64,000 bases of DNA, taken from NCBI RefSeq assembly GCF_019710585.1, contig NZ_JAIFZQ010000020.1:714265-778264 (forward strand). The letters are read 5' to 3'. This document shows positions 44,396 to 52,493 of the stretch, piece by piece. This DNA comes from Arthrobacter sp. MAHUQ-56 (lineage in GTDB: Bacteria > Actinomycetota > Actinomycetes > Actinomycetales > Micrococcaceae). The position numbers and the translations under genes were made by a program. Within the stretch, counting starts at the first letter, position 1. Each line of letters opens with the position of its first letter. Under the pieces are notes generated by a model. It made no database searches. It was not told where the DNA came from and saw only the letters and a list, made by a program, of their open reading frames with translations.

Positions 44396-44461
44396 GGAGA
44401 CTCCTTGGTTGAGCTGCGGTTCGGGCCGCTGGCGGTCTGTGTTGCCTGGCGGTTCGGCCTG

Positions 44462-44749
<288 letters not shown>

Positions 44750-44751
44750 TC

Positions 44752-44780
44752 AGTCTATACCCCCATGGGTGTTTTGACTA
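44752..44780 (-). promoter_or_regulatory. Candidate promoter of the cstR-DUF302 unit with operator O1
   Basis: On the minus strand TAGTCA (44780-44775) and TAGACT (44757-44752) are separated by 17 nt. The spacer is occupied by an imperfect palindrome (44757-44774, 7 of 9 pairs) of the ATACCCC...GGG type. This would give autoregulation. Confidence 0.5.
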
Positions 44781-44802
44781 CCCCCGGGGGTATCTGTAAT
44801 AC
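44774..44802 (+). promoter_or_regulatory. Promoter of the rhodanese operon with operator O2
   Basis: TTGACT (44774-44779) and TAATAC (44797-44802) are separated by 17 nt. The perfect palindrome TACCCCCGGGGGTA (44779-44792) sits in the spacer, so a bound CsoR/CstR-type repressor would block polymerase. A further imperfect half-match (44799-44814) lies at the start point. Confidence 0.75.
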
Positions 44803-44842
44803 TCGGTGGGGTATCCACCAGACCCCTTCCGAGAGGCCACTT

Positions 44843-45460
44843 ATGACTTCCCCTTCCAAGGCAACCGCCGTCACCGCACTGGCTCCCGAGACCCTGCAGG
44901 CCTGGATCACGGAGCACCAGGACCTCATGGTGATGGACGTGCGTTCCGCCGCCGAGTTCGAGTCCATGCACATCCGCGGCTCCTACAACGTTCCGCTGCC
45001 GCTGCTGTCCGAGCACACCGACGAGCTCGCCGCCCGGCTGGGCTCACGCGTGGTCCTGGTCTGCCAGTCCGGCGTCCGCGCGGAGCAGGCCCGCCAGCGC
45101 ATGGCAACCGTTGGCCTCGACACCGCCTACGTCCTCACCGGCGGGGTTCCCGGCTTCGCGGCCGCCGGCGGCGATGTGGTCAAGGGCAAGGACCGTTGGG
45201 ACCTCGAGCGCCAGGTCCGCCTGGCCGCCGGCTCCCTGGTGATGCTGGGCCTGGCCGGAGGCAAGTTCGTCTCGCCCAAGGTGCGCATGCTCGCCGGTGC
45301 CATCGGCACCGGGCTGACGTTCTCGGCCGCGACCAACACCTGCGCCATGGGCAAGGCCCTCTCGGCCATGCCCTGGAACAAGGCCGCCAAGGAACCCACC
45401 CGCGAAAGCGCCATCCTGCAGCTTCCCGTGCAGGACGGCGGCGAGGGCGCCGCGGCATGA
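44843..45460 (+). CDS. Rhodanese with membrane (DUF2892) domain, YgaP-like
   Basis: A 205-residue protein. The N-terminal rhodanese domain (about 12-115) has the active cysteine C74 in LVCQSGVRA, a persulfide-carrying loop. The C-terminal part (about 120-185) has two short membrane segments (SLVMLGLAGG and MLAGAIGTGLTFSAATNTC), matching the DUF2892/YgaP type. Such proteins move sulfane sulfur at the membrane. The ATG at 44843 is the first after the promoter, with GAGAGG upstream; the frame is open further back across the promoter but that region is regulatory. It overlaps the next gene by 4 nt. Confidence 0.88.
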   Translation: MTSPSKATAVTALAPETLQAWITEHQDLMVMDVRSAAEFESMHIRGSYNVPLPLLSEHTDELAARLGSRVVLVCQSGVRAEQARQRMATVGLDTAYVLTGGVPGFAAAGGDVVKGKDRWDLERQVRLAAGSLVMLGLAGGKFVSPKVRMLAGAIGTGLTFSAATNTCAMGKALSAMPWNKAAKEPTRESAILQLPVQDGGEGAAA

Positions 45461-46215
45461 TCCCTGCCCTGGCCCTGGGGCTCGTCGTCGGCATCGTCCT
45501 GGGCGTAGTGGGCGCCGGCGGGTCAATCATCGCCGTCCCCGCCCTCGTCTACGGGGTGGGCATGAGCCCCGCCCAGGCGATCCCGACGTCGCTGCTGGTG
45601 GTGGGCGTGTCCTCGCTGGCAGCCCTGCTGCCCAGGGTCAGGGAGGGCCTGAACTGGCCCGTCATCGCGCTGGTCGGCGGCGCCGGCATACCGGCGGCCT
45701 GGGCCGGCGCCGCCGTCGGCAAGCTGCTGGACCCGAACATCCTGATGCTCGCCTTCGCCGCGATCATGGTCGCAGCCGGCATCCGGATGCTCATGAAGCC
45801 ACGCGAATCCGAAGGCTCCTGCAGTACGGGCCCGCATCGGGCCTTCCGATCCTGCGCCCCCAAGGCGGTAGGCGTGGGGCTGCTCGTGGGGTTCCTCACC
45901 GGCCTGCTCGGCGTAGGCGGCGGGTTCCTCATCACCCCGGCGCTGACCATCTTCCTGGGCCTGCGCATGAAGCAGGCCGTGGGAACCTCCCTGGCGATCA
46001 TCGTGGTCAACTCCGCGGCAGGCTTCAGCGCCCACGCCACCGGCTACACGATCGACTGGGCCACCACCCTCGCATTCGCGGTCCCGGCCATCCTCGGCTC
46101 CCTGGTCGCCGCACGCCTGGCCCGCCGCCTGCACGACAAGCACATCCGCATCTCATTCGCGGTACTCATCTTCGCCGTCGCGGCGTGGGTCACCGCCGGC
46201 ACCGTCACCGCCTGA
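45457..46215 (+). CDS. TauE/SafE-family anion exporter
   Basis: A 252-residue membrane protein with about eight helices. The two repeat halves each begin with the family pattern: GIVLGVVGAGGSIIAVPALVY near the N-terminus and GFLTGLLGVGGGFLITPALTIF in the second half (segments). TauE/SafE proteins export sulfite, sulfoacetate or related sulfur anions. Here it would remove sulfite or thiosulfate made by the dioxygenase and rhodaneses encoded alongside; the same kind of gene is present in the Staphylococcus cst locus. The ATG overlaps the upstream stop as ATGA. Confidence 0.9.
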   Translation: MIPALALGLVVGIVLGVVGAGGSIIAVPALVYGVGMSPAQAIPTSLLVVGVSSLAALLPRVREGLNWPVIALVGGAGIPAAWAGAAVGKLLDPNILMLAFAAIMVAAGIRMLMKPRESEGSCSTGPHRAFRSCAPKAVGVGLLVGFLTGLLGVGGGFLITPALTIFLGLRMKQAVGTSLAIIVVNSAAGFSAHATGYTIDWATTLAFAVPAILGSLVAARLARRLHDKHIRISFAVLIFAVAAWVTAGTVTA

Positions 46216-46240
46216 CCCCTAGCCAACAGGAGAACACGTC

Positions 46241-46582
46241 ATGGGACTTCTCGACTCCCTCAAGAGGGCCTTCAGCAAGCCCTACAAAACGATATCGGTG
46301 GCGCAGGCCAAGGAACTCCTGGGGTCGGGCGCCACGCTCATCGATGTTAGGTCCGCCCAGGAATGGCGGACCGGCCGGGCGCCGCAGGCCAGGCACGTCC
46401 CCCTGGACCGGCTGCAGGGAAGTACCGCGGGGATCCAGAAGAGCCGCCCCGTGATCACCGTCTGCGCGTCCGGCGTGCGCTCCGCCTCGGCGGCCAGGCT
46501 CCTTGCTGCCAAGGGATACGACGCCTACTCGGTGCGCGGCGGCATGGCCGCCTGGCGCCAGGCCGGCGAGCCCGTCCGCTGA
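46241..46582 (+). CDS. Single-domain rhodanese
   Basis: A 113-residue rhodanese. The fold begins with ISVAQAKELLGSGATLIDVRSAQEW, and the active loop is C75-ASGVRS, with an aliphatic/Gly loop as in sulfane-sulfur carriers. The end GGMAAWRQAGEPV is typical. A good AGGAGA site precedes the ATG. It is the second rhodanese in the operon and differs clearly from its neighbours in sequence, so it is not a recent duplicate. It probably relays persulfide between proteins in the cytosol. Confidence 0.92.
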   Translation: MGLLDSLKRAFSKPYKTISVAQAKELLGSGATLIDVRSAQEWRTGRAPQARHVPLDRLQGSTAGIQKSRPVITVCASGVRSASAARLLAAKGYDAYSVRGGMAAWRQAGEPVR

Positions 46583-46630
46583 ACCAGCTCCACCGTTACC
46601 AGCCGATACCACTTCGAAGGAGAACCTCCC

Positions 46631-46927
46631 ATGGCTGAAATCACCATCACCGAAACCAACCAGCGCCGCTCCACTGCCCGGATCCTGGACGTCCGCGAGG
46701 ACTTCGAGGTCGCCGAGGGCATGATCCCCGGCGCTCTGCACATCCCCATGGGCCAACTGCAGGCACGCCTCGGCGAGCTCGACCCGGCCGTGCCCGTGAT
46801 CGCCGTCTGTCGCAGCGGAAACCGCAGCGCCGCCGTCGCCGATGCCCTGAACGGCGCCGGATACAAAGCCGACACCATGGCCGGCGGCATGACCGCCTGG
46901 ACCCGCGCCGGGCTCCCCACCACCTAA
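46631..46927 (+). CDS. Single-domain rhodanese
   Basis: A 98-residue, compact rhodanese: RILDVREDFEVAEGMIPGALHIPMG, then the active loop C60-RSGNRS and the ending GGMTAWTRAGLP. The RSGNRS loop is the common form in thiosulfate:acceptor sulfurtransferases. AAGGAG precedes the ATG. It is the third rhodanese domain of the operon and lies directly before thioredoxin, which can act as the acceptor of the sulfane sulfur. The pairing with thioredoxin supports reductive release of sulfide, but this is inference. Confidence 0.92.
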   Translation: MAEITITETNQRRSTARILDVREDFEVAEGMIPGALHIPMGQLQARLGELDPAVPVIAVCRSGNRSAAVADALNGAGYKADTMAGGMTAWTRAGLPTT

Positions 46928-46954
46928 ACCCCGCCCGAAAGGACACCGCAGACC

Positions 46955-47317
46955 ATGCCAACCATCGACATCACCGAGCAATCCTTCGCCCAGGCCCTGG
47001 AGGGGAGCGACATCGTCCTCGTCGACTTCTGGGCAGCCTGGTGCGGCCCCTGCCGCATGTTCGCGCCGATCTTCAGCGCAGCCGCAGAACGCCACCCGGA
47101 CATCACGTTCGCCAAGGTGGATACCGAAGCCGAGCAGGCACTGGCCGCCGCAGCCAACATCACTGCCATCCCCACCCTGATGGCATTCAAGGACAAGACC
47201 CTGGTCTTCTCACAGCCCGGAGCGCTCAATGCCACCGGCCTGGAAGAGGTCATCCAGGCAGTGAAGGACCTGGACGTGGAGAAGGCCCGCGCAGAAGCAG
47301 CGGACCAGCACGCCTGA
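46955..47317 (+). CDS. trxA: Thioredoxin
   Basis: A 120-residue thioredoxin with the active site WCGPC (C30 and C33) after VLVDFWAAW, and the cis-proline in AIPTLMAF. The tail has an extra helix of about 15 residues. In this operon it probably reduces persulfides on the rhodaneses or the sensor, resetting the system, rather than serving as the housekeeping thioredoxin. A GAAAGGA site precedes the ATG. It is the last gene before a second promoter. Confidence 0.93.
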   Translation: MPTIDITEQSFAQALEGSDIVLVDFWAAWCGPCRMFAPIFSAAAERHPDITFAKVDTEAEQALAAAANITAIPTLMAFKDKTLVFSQPGALNATGLEEVIQAVKDLDVEKARAEAADQHA

Positions 47318-47352
47318 TCCCCCTTTCCTTTCCGGCGGTCGCCCGCCCCTCG

Positions 47353-47382
47353 TTGCAGGATACCCCCCGGGGTATCTATACT
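47353..47382 (+). promoter_or_regulatory. Promoter of the persulfide dioxygenase gene with operator O3
   Basis: TTGCAG (47353-47358) and TATACT (47377-47382) flank an 18-nt spacer. The spacer holds ATACCCC-CC-GGGGTAT (47360-47375), a perfect 7-bp dyad of the same type as O1 and O2. Confidence 0.75.
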
Positions 47383-47429
47383 GGATTCAGAACACCCCCC
47401 ATCCCCTTTCAACTGAAGGAGAGCACCCC

Positions 47430-48830
47430 ATGCTTATCGAGCGCATTTACGACGAAGACCTCGCCCAGGCCAGCTACGTCATTGGCTGCCAGGCCAAGGG
47501 TGAAGCGATCGTGGTGGACGGCCGCCGCGACATCGCCGTCTACCAGGAACTGGCTGCCAAGAACGGCATGAAGATCGTGGCCGTCACCGAGACCCACATC
47601 CACGCCGACTACCTCTCCGGCACCCGTGAACTCGCCGCCGCCACCGGCGCGAAGATCTACGTCTCCGGCGAGGGCGGCCCGGACTGGCAGTACGCGTTCG
47701 AGGGCGAGCGGCTCTACGACGGCGACACCATCACCCTGGGCAACATCAGCATCAAGGCCCTCCACACCCCGGGCCACACCCCCGAGCACTTGTCCTTCCT
47801 GGTCACCGACGGCGCGTTCAGCGACCAGCCCGGCTACCTGCTCTCCGGTGACTTCGTCTTCTCCGGCGACCTGGGCCGGCCCGACCTGCTGGACGAAGCA
47901 GCCGGCGGCATCGACACCCGCTTCGAGGGCGCCAAGCAGCTCTTCGCCAGCCTGCGCGACAAGTTCCTCACCCTGCCCGACTACGTCCAGGTCCACCCCG
48001 CCCACGGCGCCGGCAGCGCCTGTGGCAAGGCCCTGGGTGCCATCCCGTCCTCCACCGTCGGCTACGAACGCCTCTACGCCTGGTGGGGCCCCTACCTCGC
48101 GGCCAACGACGAGCAGGGCTTCATCGACGAACTCCTCGACGGCCAGCCCGACGCCCATGCCTACTTCGGCCGCATGAAGCGCGAAAACCGCGAAGGCCCC
48201 ACCGTCATGGGCGAACGCACCCCGCTGCCCGAGCTCTCCGCCGGGATCGTCGCCGCAGGCCTGGCGGAAGACACCCTGACCTTCATCGACACCCGCTCCA
48301 ACGCCGAGGTCCACGAAGGCACCGTGGTCCGGTCCCTGAATGTTCCGGCCGGCAAGTCCGTGGCCAGCTACGGCGCCTGGGTGGTGAATCCGGAAACGGA
48401 CAAGAACCCGCTGGTGCTGCTGGCCAAGGACCAGGAGCAGGCGCAGGACATGTGGGACCACCTGGTCCGCGTGGGCATCGACAACGTGGCAGGCTACCTC
48501 ACCAGCATCGACGGGCTGCCCACCTTCACCCCCAAGCTGATCCAGCCAGAGGAACTCGAAGGCTTCGACGCGGCCATGGTCCTGGACGTCCGCAACAAGA
48601 CCGAGCACAAGGCCGGGCACGTCCCGGGCTCGTACCAGCTCAGCGGCGGCCGCGTCATGTGGCACCTCGACGAACTCCCCGGCGGCGGCACCATCGTCAC
48701 CTACTGCCAATCAGGCGTACGGAATTCCGTAGCCGCCAGCGCCCTGCGCCGCGCCGGGTACGACGTCGTCGAACTCGACGGCAGCTACGCCGCCTGGAAC
48801 GCCTTCCAGAACAGCGTCCCCGCCGCCTAA
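47430..48830 (+). CDS. Persulfide dioxygenase-type metallo-hydrolase with two rhodanese domains
   Basis: A 466-residue fusion resembling CstB. The N-terminal metallo-beta-lactamase fold (about 1-245) is of the ETHE1 type: H56, H58 and D60 in THIHADYLSG, H116 in HTPGHTPEH, and D141 in SGDFVF, with H56, H116 and D141 as the likely iron ligands. The first rhodanese domain (about 262-365) has lost its cysteine: the loop reads LLAKDQ with A332. The second (about 380-460) keeps C426 in YCQSGVRNS. It would oxidise low-molecular persulfide to sulfite or thiosulfate. AAGGAGA precedes the ATG. Confidence 0.92.
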   Translation: MLIERIYDEDLAQASYVIGCQAKGEAIVVDGRRDIAVYQELAAKNGMKIVAVTETHIHADYLSGTRELAAATGAKIYVSGEGGPDWQYAFEGERLYDGDTITLGNISIKALHTPGHTPEHLSFLVTDGAFSDQPGYLLSGDFVFSGDLGRPDLLDEAAGGIDTRFEGAKQLFASLRDKFLTLPDYVQVHPAHGAGSACGKALGAIPSSTVGYERLYAWWGPYLAANDEQGFIDELLDGQPDAHAYFGRMKRENREGPTVMGERTPLPELSAGIVAAGLAEDTLTFIDTRSNAEVHEGTVVRSLNVPAGKSVASYGAWVVNPETDKNPLVLLAKDQEQAQDMWDHLVRVGIDNVAGYLTSIDGLPTFTPKLIQPEELEGFDAAMVLDVRNKTEHKAGHVPGSYQLSGGRVMWHLDELPGGGTIVTYCQSGVRNSVAASALRRAGYDVVELDGSYAAWNAFQNSVPAA

Positions 48831-48847
48831 CCAGGCGGCCAAAGACC

Positions 48848-48877
48848 GCCCGGGCAGGGCCCCCCTCCTGCCCGGGC
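48848..48877 (+). terminator. First of two tandem hairpins after the sulfur locus
   Basis: A perfect 11-bp stem (48848-48858 with 48867-48877), 8-nt loop, 18 nt after the dioxygenase stop. Confidence 0.65.
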
Positions 48878-48881
48878 TCCC

Positions 48882-48912
48882 GGCCCGGGCGCGTCCCCCG
48901 CGCGCCCGGGCC
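48882..48912 (+). terminator. Second tandem hairpin after the sulfur locus
   Basis: A perfect 12-bp stem (48882-48893 with 48901-48912), 7-nt loop. The pair should insulate the MFS gene from the sulfur operon. Confidence 0.6.
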
Positions 48913-48947
48913 ACCTTCATGCCCACTGACCAGGACGGAGCACCCCG

Positions 48948-50228
48948 ATGCCAAACGGGAACCCACAGCGCCATACTGCGGGACCCGCCGGAGCCATATT
49001 GGGCCTGCGGCAAAACCTGGCCCAGTTCATGCTTCTGGTGGCGGTCAACGCCCTGGTGGGCGGAACCCTCGGGCAGGAACGCACGGTCCTGCCCCTGCTT
49101 GCCTCCGAAGCCTTCCACCTTGACCTGTACACCGGGGCGCTGACCTACATCCTCGCCTTCGGCCTGGCCAAGGCCGTGACCAACTACTTCGCGGGCACCC
49201 TGTCCGATAGGCGCGGCCGCAAACCCGTCCTCGTTGCCGGGTGGCTCGCAGCGGTCCCCGTCCCGCTGATGCTCATCCTCGCCCCGTCCTGGGGCTGGAT
49301 CGTCGCGGCCAACGTGCTGCTGGGCATCAGCCAGGGCCTTACCTGGTCCACTGCCGTGATCATGAAAATGGACCTCGCCGGTCCCAGGCAACGCGGCCTC
49401 GCCATGGGTTTCAACGAGGCCGCCGGCTACCTGGGCGTCGCCGTCACCGCGCTGGCCACCGGCTACCTTGCATCCACCTACGGCCTTCGCCCCGCCCCCT
49501 TCCTCCTCGGTGCCGCCTACATTGCCATGGGGCTCGGACTGACTGTGCTGGCTGTGCGGGAGACCCACGACCATGCGAGAACCGAAGCCTCCCGCCATTC
49601 CGGCCCGCACCGCCATGCGGGCGCCGGGCTCACCACGGGCCAGGTGTTCACCCTCACCAGCTTCAAGGACCGCTCCCTCTCCGCGGCCAGCCAGGCCGGG
49701 CTGGTCAACAACCTCAACGACGGACTGGCCTGGGGCCTGTTTCCGGTCCTGTTCGCCGCAGCCGGGCTGGGCCTGGGCGAGATCGGTATCCTCGCCGCCG
49801 TCTATCCGGCAGTATGGGGCGCCGGCCAGCTCGCCACCGGCGCACTGTCAGACAGGTACGGGCGGAAATCCCTGATCACCGCCGGCATGCTGGTCCAGGC
49901 CGCGGCGCTGGGGCTGGTGGCAATCGGCACGGACTTTGCCACCTGGCTGGGAGCCGTCATCCTCCTCGGTGCCGGTACGGCCATGGTGTACCCCACCCTG
50001 CTCGCAGCCATCGGGGACGTGGCACACCCCGCGTGGCGGGCACGCTCGGTGGGCATCTACAGGCTGTGGCGCGACGGCGGATTCGCCGTGGGTGCGTTGC
50101 TGTCGGGAGTGCTCGCGGACGCCTTCGGGATACCCGCCGCCACTGCCGCCGTCGCCCTCCTGACCGCAGCCTCCGGCGTCGTGGTCGCGGTGCGCATGCG
50201 CAGTACCGACCACCAGGGAGGCAGTTGA
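48948..50228 (+). CDS. MFS transporter
   Basis: A 426-residue major facilitator with 11-12 predicted helices. The loop 2-3 motif is GTLSDRRGRKPVLVAGW and its second-half counterpart GALSDRYGRKSLITAGM. A cytoplasmic His-rich loop (THDHARTEASRHSGPHRHAG, segments) sits between the two halves and could bind metal. The substrate is unknown. A GGAG lies upstream of the ATG. Its position directly after the sulfur genes suggests export of a sulfur compound or a metal, but the two hairpins argue for separate transcription. Only 4 nt separate its stop from that of the convergent nuclease gene. Confidence 0.87.
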   Translation: MPNGNPQRHTAGPAGAILGLRQNLAQFMLLVAVNALVGGTLGQERTVLPLLASEAFHLDLYTGALTYILAFGLAKAVTNYFAGTLSDRRGRKPVLVAGWLAAVPVPLMLILAPSWGWIVAANVLLGISQGLTWSTAVIMKMDLAGPRQRGLAMGFNEAAGYLGVAVTALATGYLASTYGLRPAPFLLGAAYIAMGLGLTVLAVRETHDHARTEASRHSGPHRHAGAGLTTGQVFTLTSFKDRSLSAASQAGLVNNLNDGLAWGLFPVLFAAAGLGLGEIGILAAVYPAVWGAGQLATGALSDRYGRKSLITAGMLVQAAALGLVAIGTDFATWLGAVILLGAGTAMVYPTLLAAIGDVAHPAWRARSVGIYRLWRDGGFAVGALLSGVLADAFGIPAATAAVALLTAASGVVVAVRMRSTDHQGGS

Positions 50229-50232
50229 CCTG

Positions 50233-51735
50233 CTAGGGAACGAGTTCGAAGTGGACCTGGCGGGCCGTGATGTCCGACGCCAGCAGCCGGACCCGGACCT
50301 TGGTCCCTGACTCCAGTTCGCCGGCACAGCGGGCGGTTACTGCCGGCTCGGCAACCTGGATGATCCCCGAACTGCCGTTGCCGTTCCCGTTCTTGCCGTT
50401 CCCGTTCTTGCCGTTCCCGCTCTTCCCGTTGCCGTTCCCGTTTTGCGGCTTTGAGCCGGAGATCACGATGGCATCGAACTCCTGCCCGATATGGTTCACC
50501 AGGAGCGCAGCCTCCACTGTGTCCAGTGCCAGCCGCTCCATCCGTGACGCCAGCTGGTCTGAACCTGCCATGATGCCGGGCAATAATGGAAGGGCCTCAC
50601 GGGCCCAGGCCGGCACATCCCCGCCGTTGCTCAACGCCTCACAGATCACCAGCACAAACCGGTCCACCAGGCGGCGCAACGGGGCGGTGGTGTGGGCATA
50701 GGCGGCGCCAATCGCAGACTGCACGGCGTCTTCCGGGACCGTCCCGTCAAAGGCGGTGTAGGAGGCACCCCGGAACAGCATGCCGGCCGAATGCATGATG
50801 GCCAGTTGGCGCGGGTCCCTGGGGTCCAGGGACCGCAGGTACTCGCCGTAGCTCACTTCCCCGTCCCACGGCCTGCCCAGCACCTCGGTCTGCAGCCGGA
50901 AATGCCGCAGGGACCGCTCGTCCGGCGCGGGCATGGTGCGCAGGATGCCCACCTTGCCGGCCAGCATCATTTGCGCGGCCGCCATGCCGGTCATCAGCGA
51001 AATCTGCGCATTCCAGTCCTCGACGGGAAGCTGGGGGACGGCGTCGATCCGGAAGCCGCCGTCGGGCAACTGGACGATCTCCTGCTCCGGCATGTTCAGG
51101 CTGGCGCCGTTGCGTGCCCGCTCGAGTTGCACCCGCTTGAGGCCCACCTCGCGCAGCAGATGCAACACGGGGTGGGCGCTGCCGTCGTCGAGGGCCGCCT
51201 GCGCACCTTTGTAACTGAGCTTGTCGCGGCTGCGGACCCTCGCACGCCTGACGCCCACCGAGGAAACCTCCGCGTCGCCGTCGAGCACGAAATGCCAGAC
51301 GAAAGCGGAACATTCCTGCCCGGGCAGCAGGCTGCCGGCCCCCTCGCTGATGACCTCCGGATGCAGCGGGATGCGCCCGTCCGGCGCGTAGAAGGTCTGG
51401 CCCCGGCGGCGCGTCTCGGCGTCGAGCGGACCTCCGGGGGCAACGAACGCCGGCACGTCCGCGATCGCATACAGCACCCGGTAGCCGGTGCCCTCCTGTT
51501 CGATGAACACCGCCTGGTCCAGGTCCGTGGACGAGGCCGGGTCGATGGTCACGAATTCGACGCCGGTCAAGTCGTAGGAGGGCAGCTGCAGCGACGCCAC
51601 TGCTGCTTCGGCGTCTTCCACGGCTTCTGCCGGGTACGGGCCGGGCAGCTCCAGTTCCGTCCGGAGCGCACCCAACGCTTCCTCAAGGGCATTCTTGTGG
51701 TCGTGGACGTTGGGGGCGAGCCGATGGTGTGACAC
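50233..51735 (-). CDS. RNB-domain ribonuclease (RNase II/R family)
   Basis: A 500-residue 3'-5' exoribonuclease-like protein consisting of the RNB domain with little cold-shock or S1 sequence. The active-site run TIDPASSTDLDQA gives D65, D71 and D73; the fourth acidic position of E. coli RNase II (D210) is Q74 here. From memory this DLDQA form is usual in actinobacterial members, so activity may persist. A Asn-Gly-Lys repeat of 23 residues (432-454) lies in the C-terminal part. It begins 39 nt after the thiE stop and is probably co-transcribed. Confidence 0.87.
   Translation of the reverse strand: MSHHRLAPNVHDHKNALEEALGALRTELELPGPYPAEAVEDAEAAVASLQLPSYDLTGVEFVTIDPASSTDLDQAVFIEQEGTGYRVLYAIADVPAFVAPGGPLDAETRRRGQTFYAPDGRIPLHPEVISEGAGSLLPGQECSAFVWHFVLDGDAEVSSVGVRRARVRSRDKLSYKGAQAALDDGSAHPVLHLLREVGLKRVQLERARNGASLNMPEQEIVQLPDGGFRIDAVPQLPVEDWNAQISLMTGMAAAQMMLAGKVGILRTMPAPDERSLRHFRLQTEVLGRPWDGEVSYGEYLRSLDPRDPRQLAIMHSAGMLFRGASYTAFDGTVPEDAVQSAIGAAYAHTTAPLRRLVDRFVLVICEALSNGGDVPAWAREALPLLPGIMAGSDQLASRMERLALDTVEAALLVNHIGQEFDAIVISGSKPQNGNGNGKSGNGKNGNGKNGNGNGSSGIIQVAEPAVTARCAGELESGTKVRVRLLASDITARQVHFELVP
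50374..50442 (-). repeat. 15-bp tandem repeat inside the RNB gene
   Basis: A 15-nt unit (CCGTTCCCGTTCTTG on the plus strand) starts at 50381 and repeats at 50396 and, with changes, at 50411 and 50426. It encodes the Asn-Gly-Lys linker and keeps frame if copy number varies. Confidence 0.8.
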
Positions 51736-51774
51736 AAAACTCAGCGTATCTCCAAGTACGCCGATAGCGCAGGC

Positions 51775-52458
51775 TCAGGACTTGGCGCTGTCCAGCGCGT
51801 CGAGCAGGGAGGCCGCTGCGGCGGCAGGATCGGCAGCTTCCGTGATCGCGCGGACCACGACGATCCTGCGCGCGCCGGCTTCCACCACCTGGTGCACGTT
51901 GCCATGATCGATGCCGCCAATGGCGAACCAGGGCACCGGGTCCCCGGCCTGGGCGGAGGCTTCGGCAGCGTACTTCACCAGGTCGGGGCCGACGGCGGTC
52001 CGGCCGGGTTTGGTGGGTGTGGCCCAGACGGGGCCAACGCAGAAGTAGTCAAGGCCGGAAGGGCCGGCAGTGGCTGCGAGGGCGGCGTCCACCTGCCCGG
52101 GGGTGTGGCTGGAGAGCCCGATGGCGGCATTGCCGTTGACCAGGGTGCGGGCGGCAGCCAGCGGAAGATCCTTTTGGCCGATGTGGAACACCGGCGCCCC
52201 GGACAGCACCGCGATGTCCGCCCGGTCGTTCACTGCCCACAGCCGGCCGTGCCGCAGTGCGGCCTCCTTCAGGACCGCCAGGAGGTCCAGTTCCTCCGCC
52301 GCCTCGATGCCCTTGTCGCGCAGCTGGATGATGTCGACACCGCCGGCGAAGGCGGCATCCACGAACTCCGCGAAGTCACCGCGGTCCCGGCGCGCATCCG
52401 TGCAGAGGTACAGGCGTGCGGTATCGAGGGCAGGAATTAATGAGGGGGACTGATTCAT
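51775..52458 (-). CDS. thiE: Thiamine phosphate synthase
   Basis: ThiE joins HMP-diphosphate and thiazole phosphate to thiamine phosphate in the cytosol. It is a 227-residue TIM barrel. Family blocks are IIQLRDK ([12 protein letters not shown]), [15 protein letters not shown] with the Asp of the metal site, [37 protein letters not shown] and [11 protein letters not shown]. The phosphate loop is in IGGI. The ATG at 52458 follows a TAGGCT hexamer by 7 nt. It is divergent from thiOSG and, unlike that operon, has no TPP riboswitch in front. Confidence 0.93.
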   Translation of the reverse strand: MNQSPSLIPALDTARLYLCTDARRDRGDFAEFVDAAFAGGVDIIQLRDKGIEAAEELDLLAVLKEAALRHGRLWAVNDRADIAVLSGAPVFHIGQKDLPLAAARTLVNGNAAIGLSSHTPGQVDAALAATAGPSGLDYFCVGPVWATPTKPGRTAVGPDLVKYAAEASAQAGDPVPWFAIGGIDHGNVHQVVEAGARRIVVVRAITEAADPAAAAASLLDALDSAKS

Positions 52459-52465
52459 GCGTGCA

Positions 52466-52471
52466 AGCCTA
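52466..52471 (-). promoter_or_regulatory. Candidate -10 for leaderless thiE
   Basis: TAGGCT on the minus strand ends 7 nt before the thiE ATG at 52458. Confidence 0.4.
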
Positions 52472-52478
52472 GTTCCTC

Positions 52479-52484
52479 TAAACT
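52479..52484 (+). promoter_or_regulatory. Candidate -10 of the thiOSG operon
   Basis: TAAACT would start transcription near 52491, a few nt before the TPP riboswitch. Confidence 0.4.
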
Positions 52485-52493
52485 GGGCAGGTA

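Noticed and set aside
46241..46927. Two neighbouring rhodaneses considered as a recent tandem duplication
   Set aside because: Apart from active-site and end motifs, their sequences differ strongly, so they are distinct paralogues.
50374..50442. Short direct repeats considered as a CRISPR remnant
   Set aside because: The unit is 15 nt, has no spacers and is in frame inside a nuclease gene.
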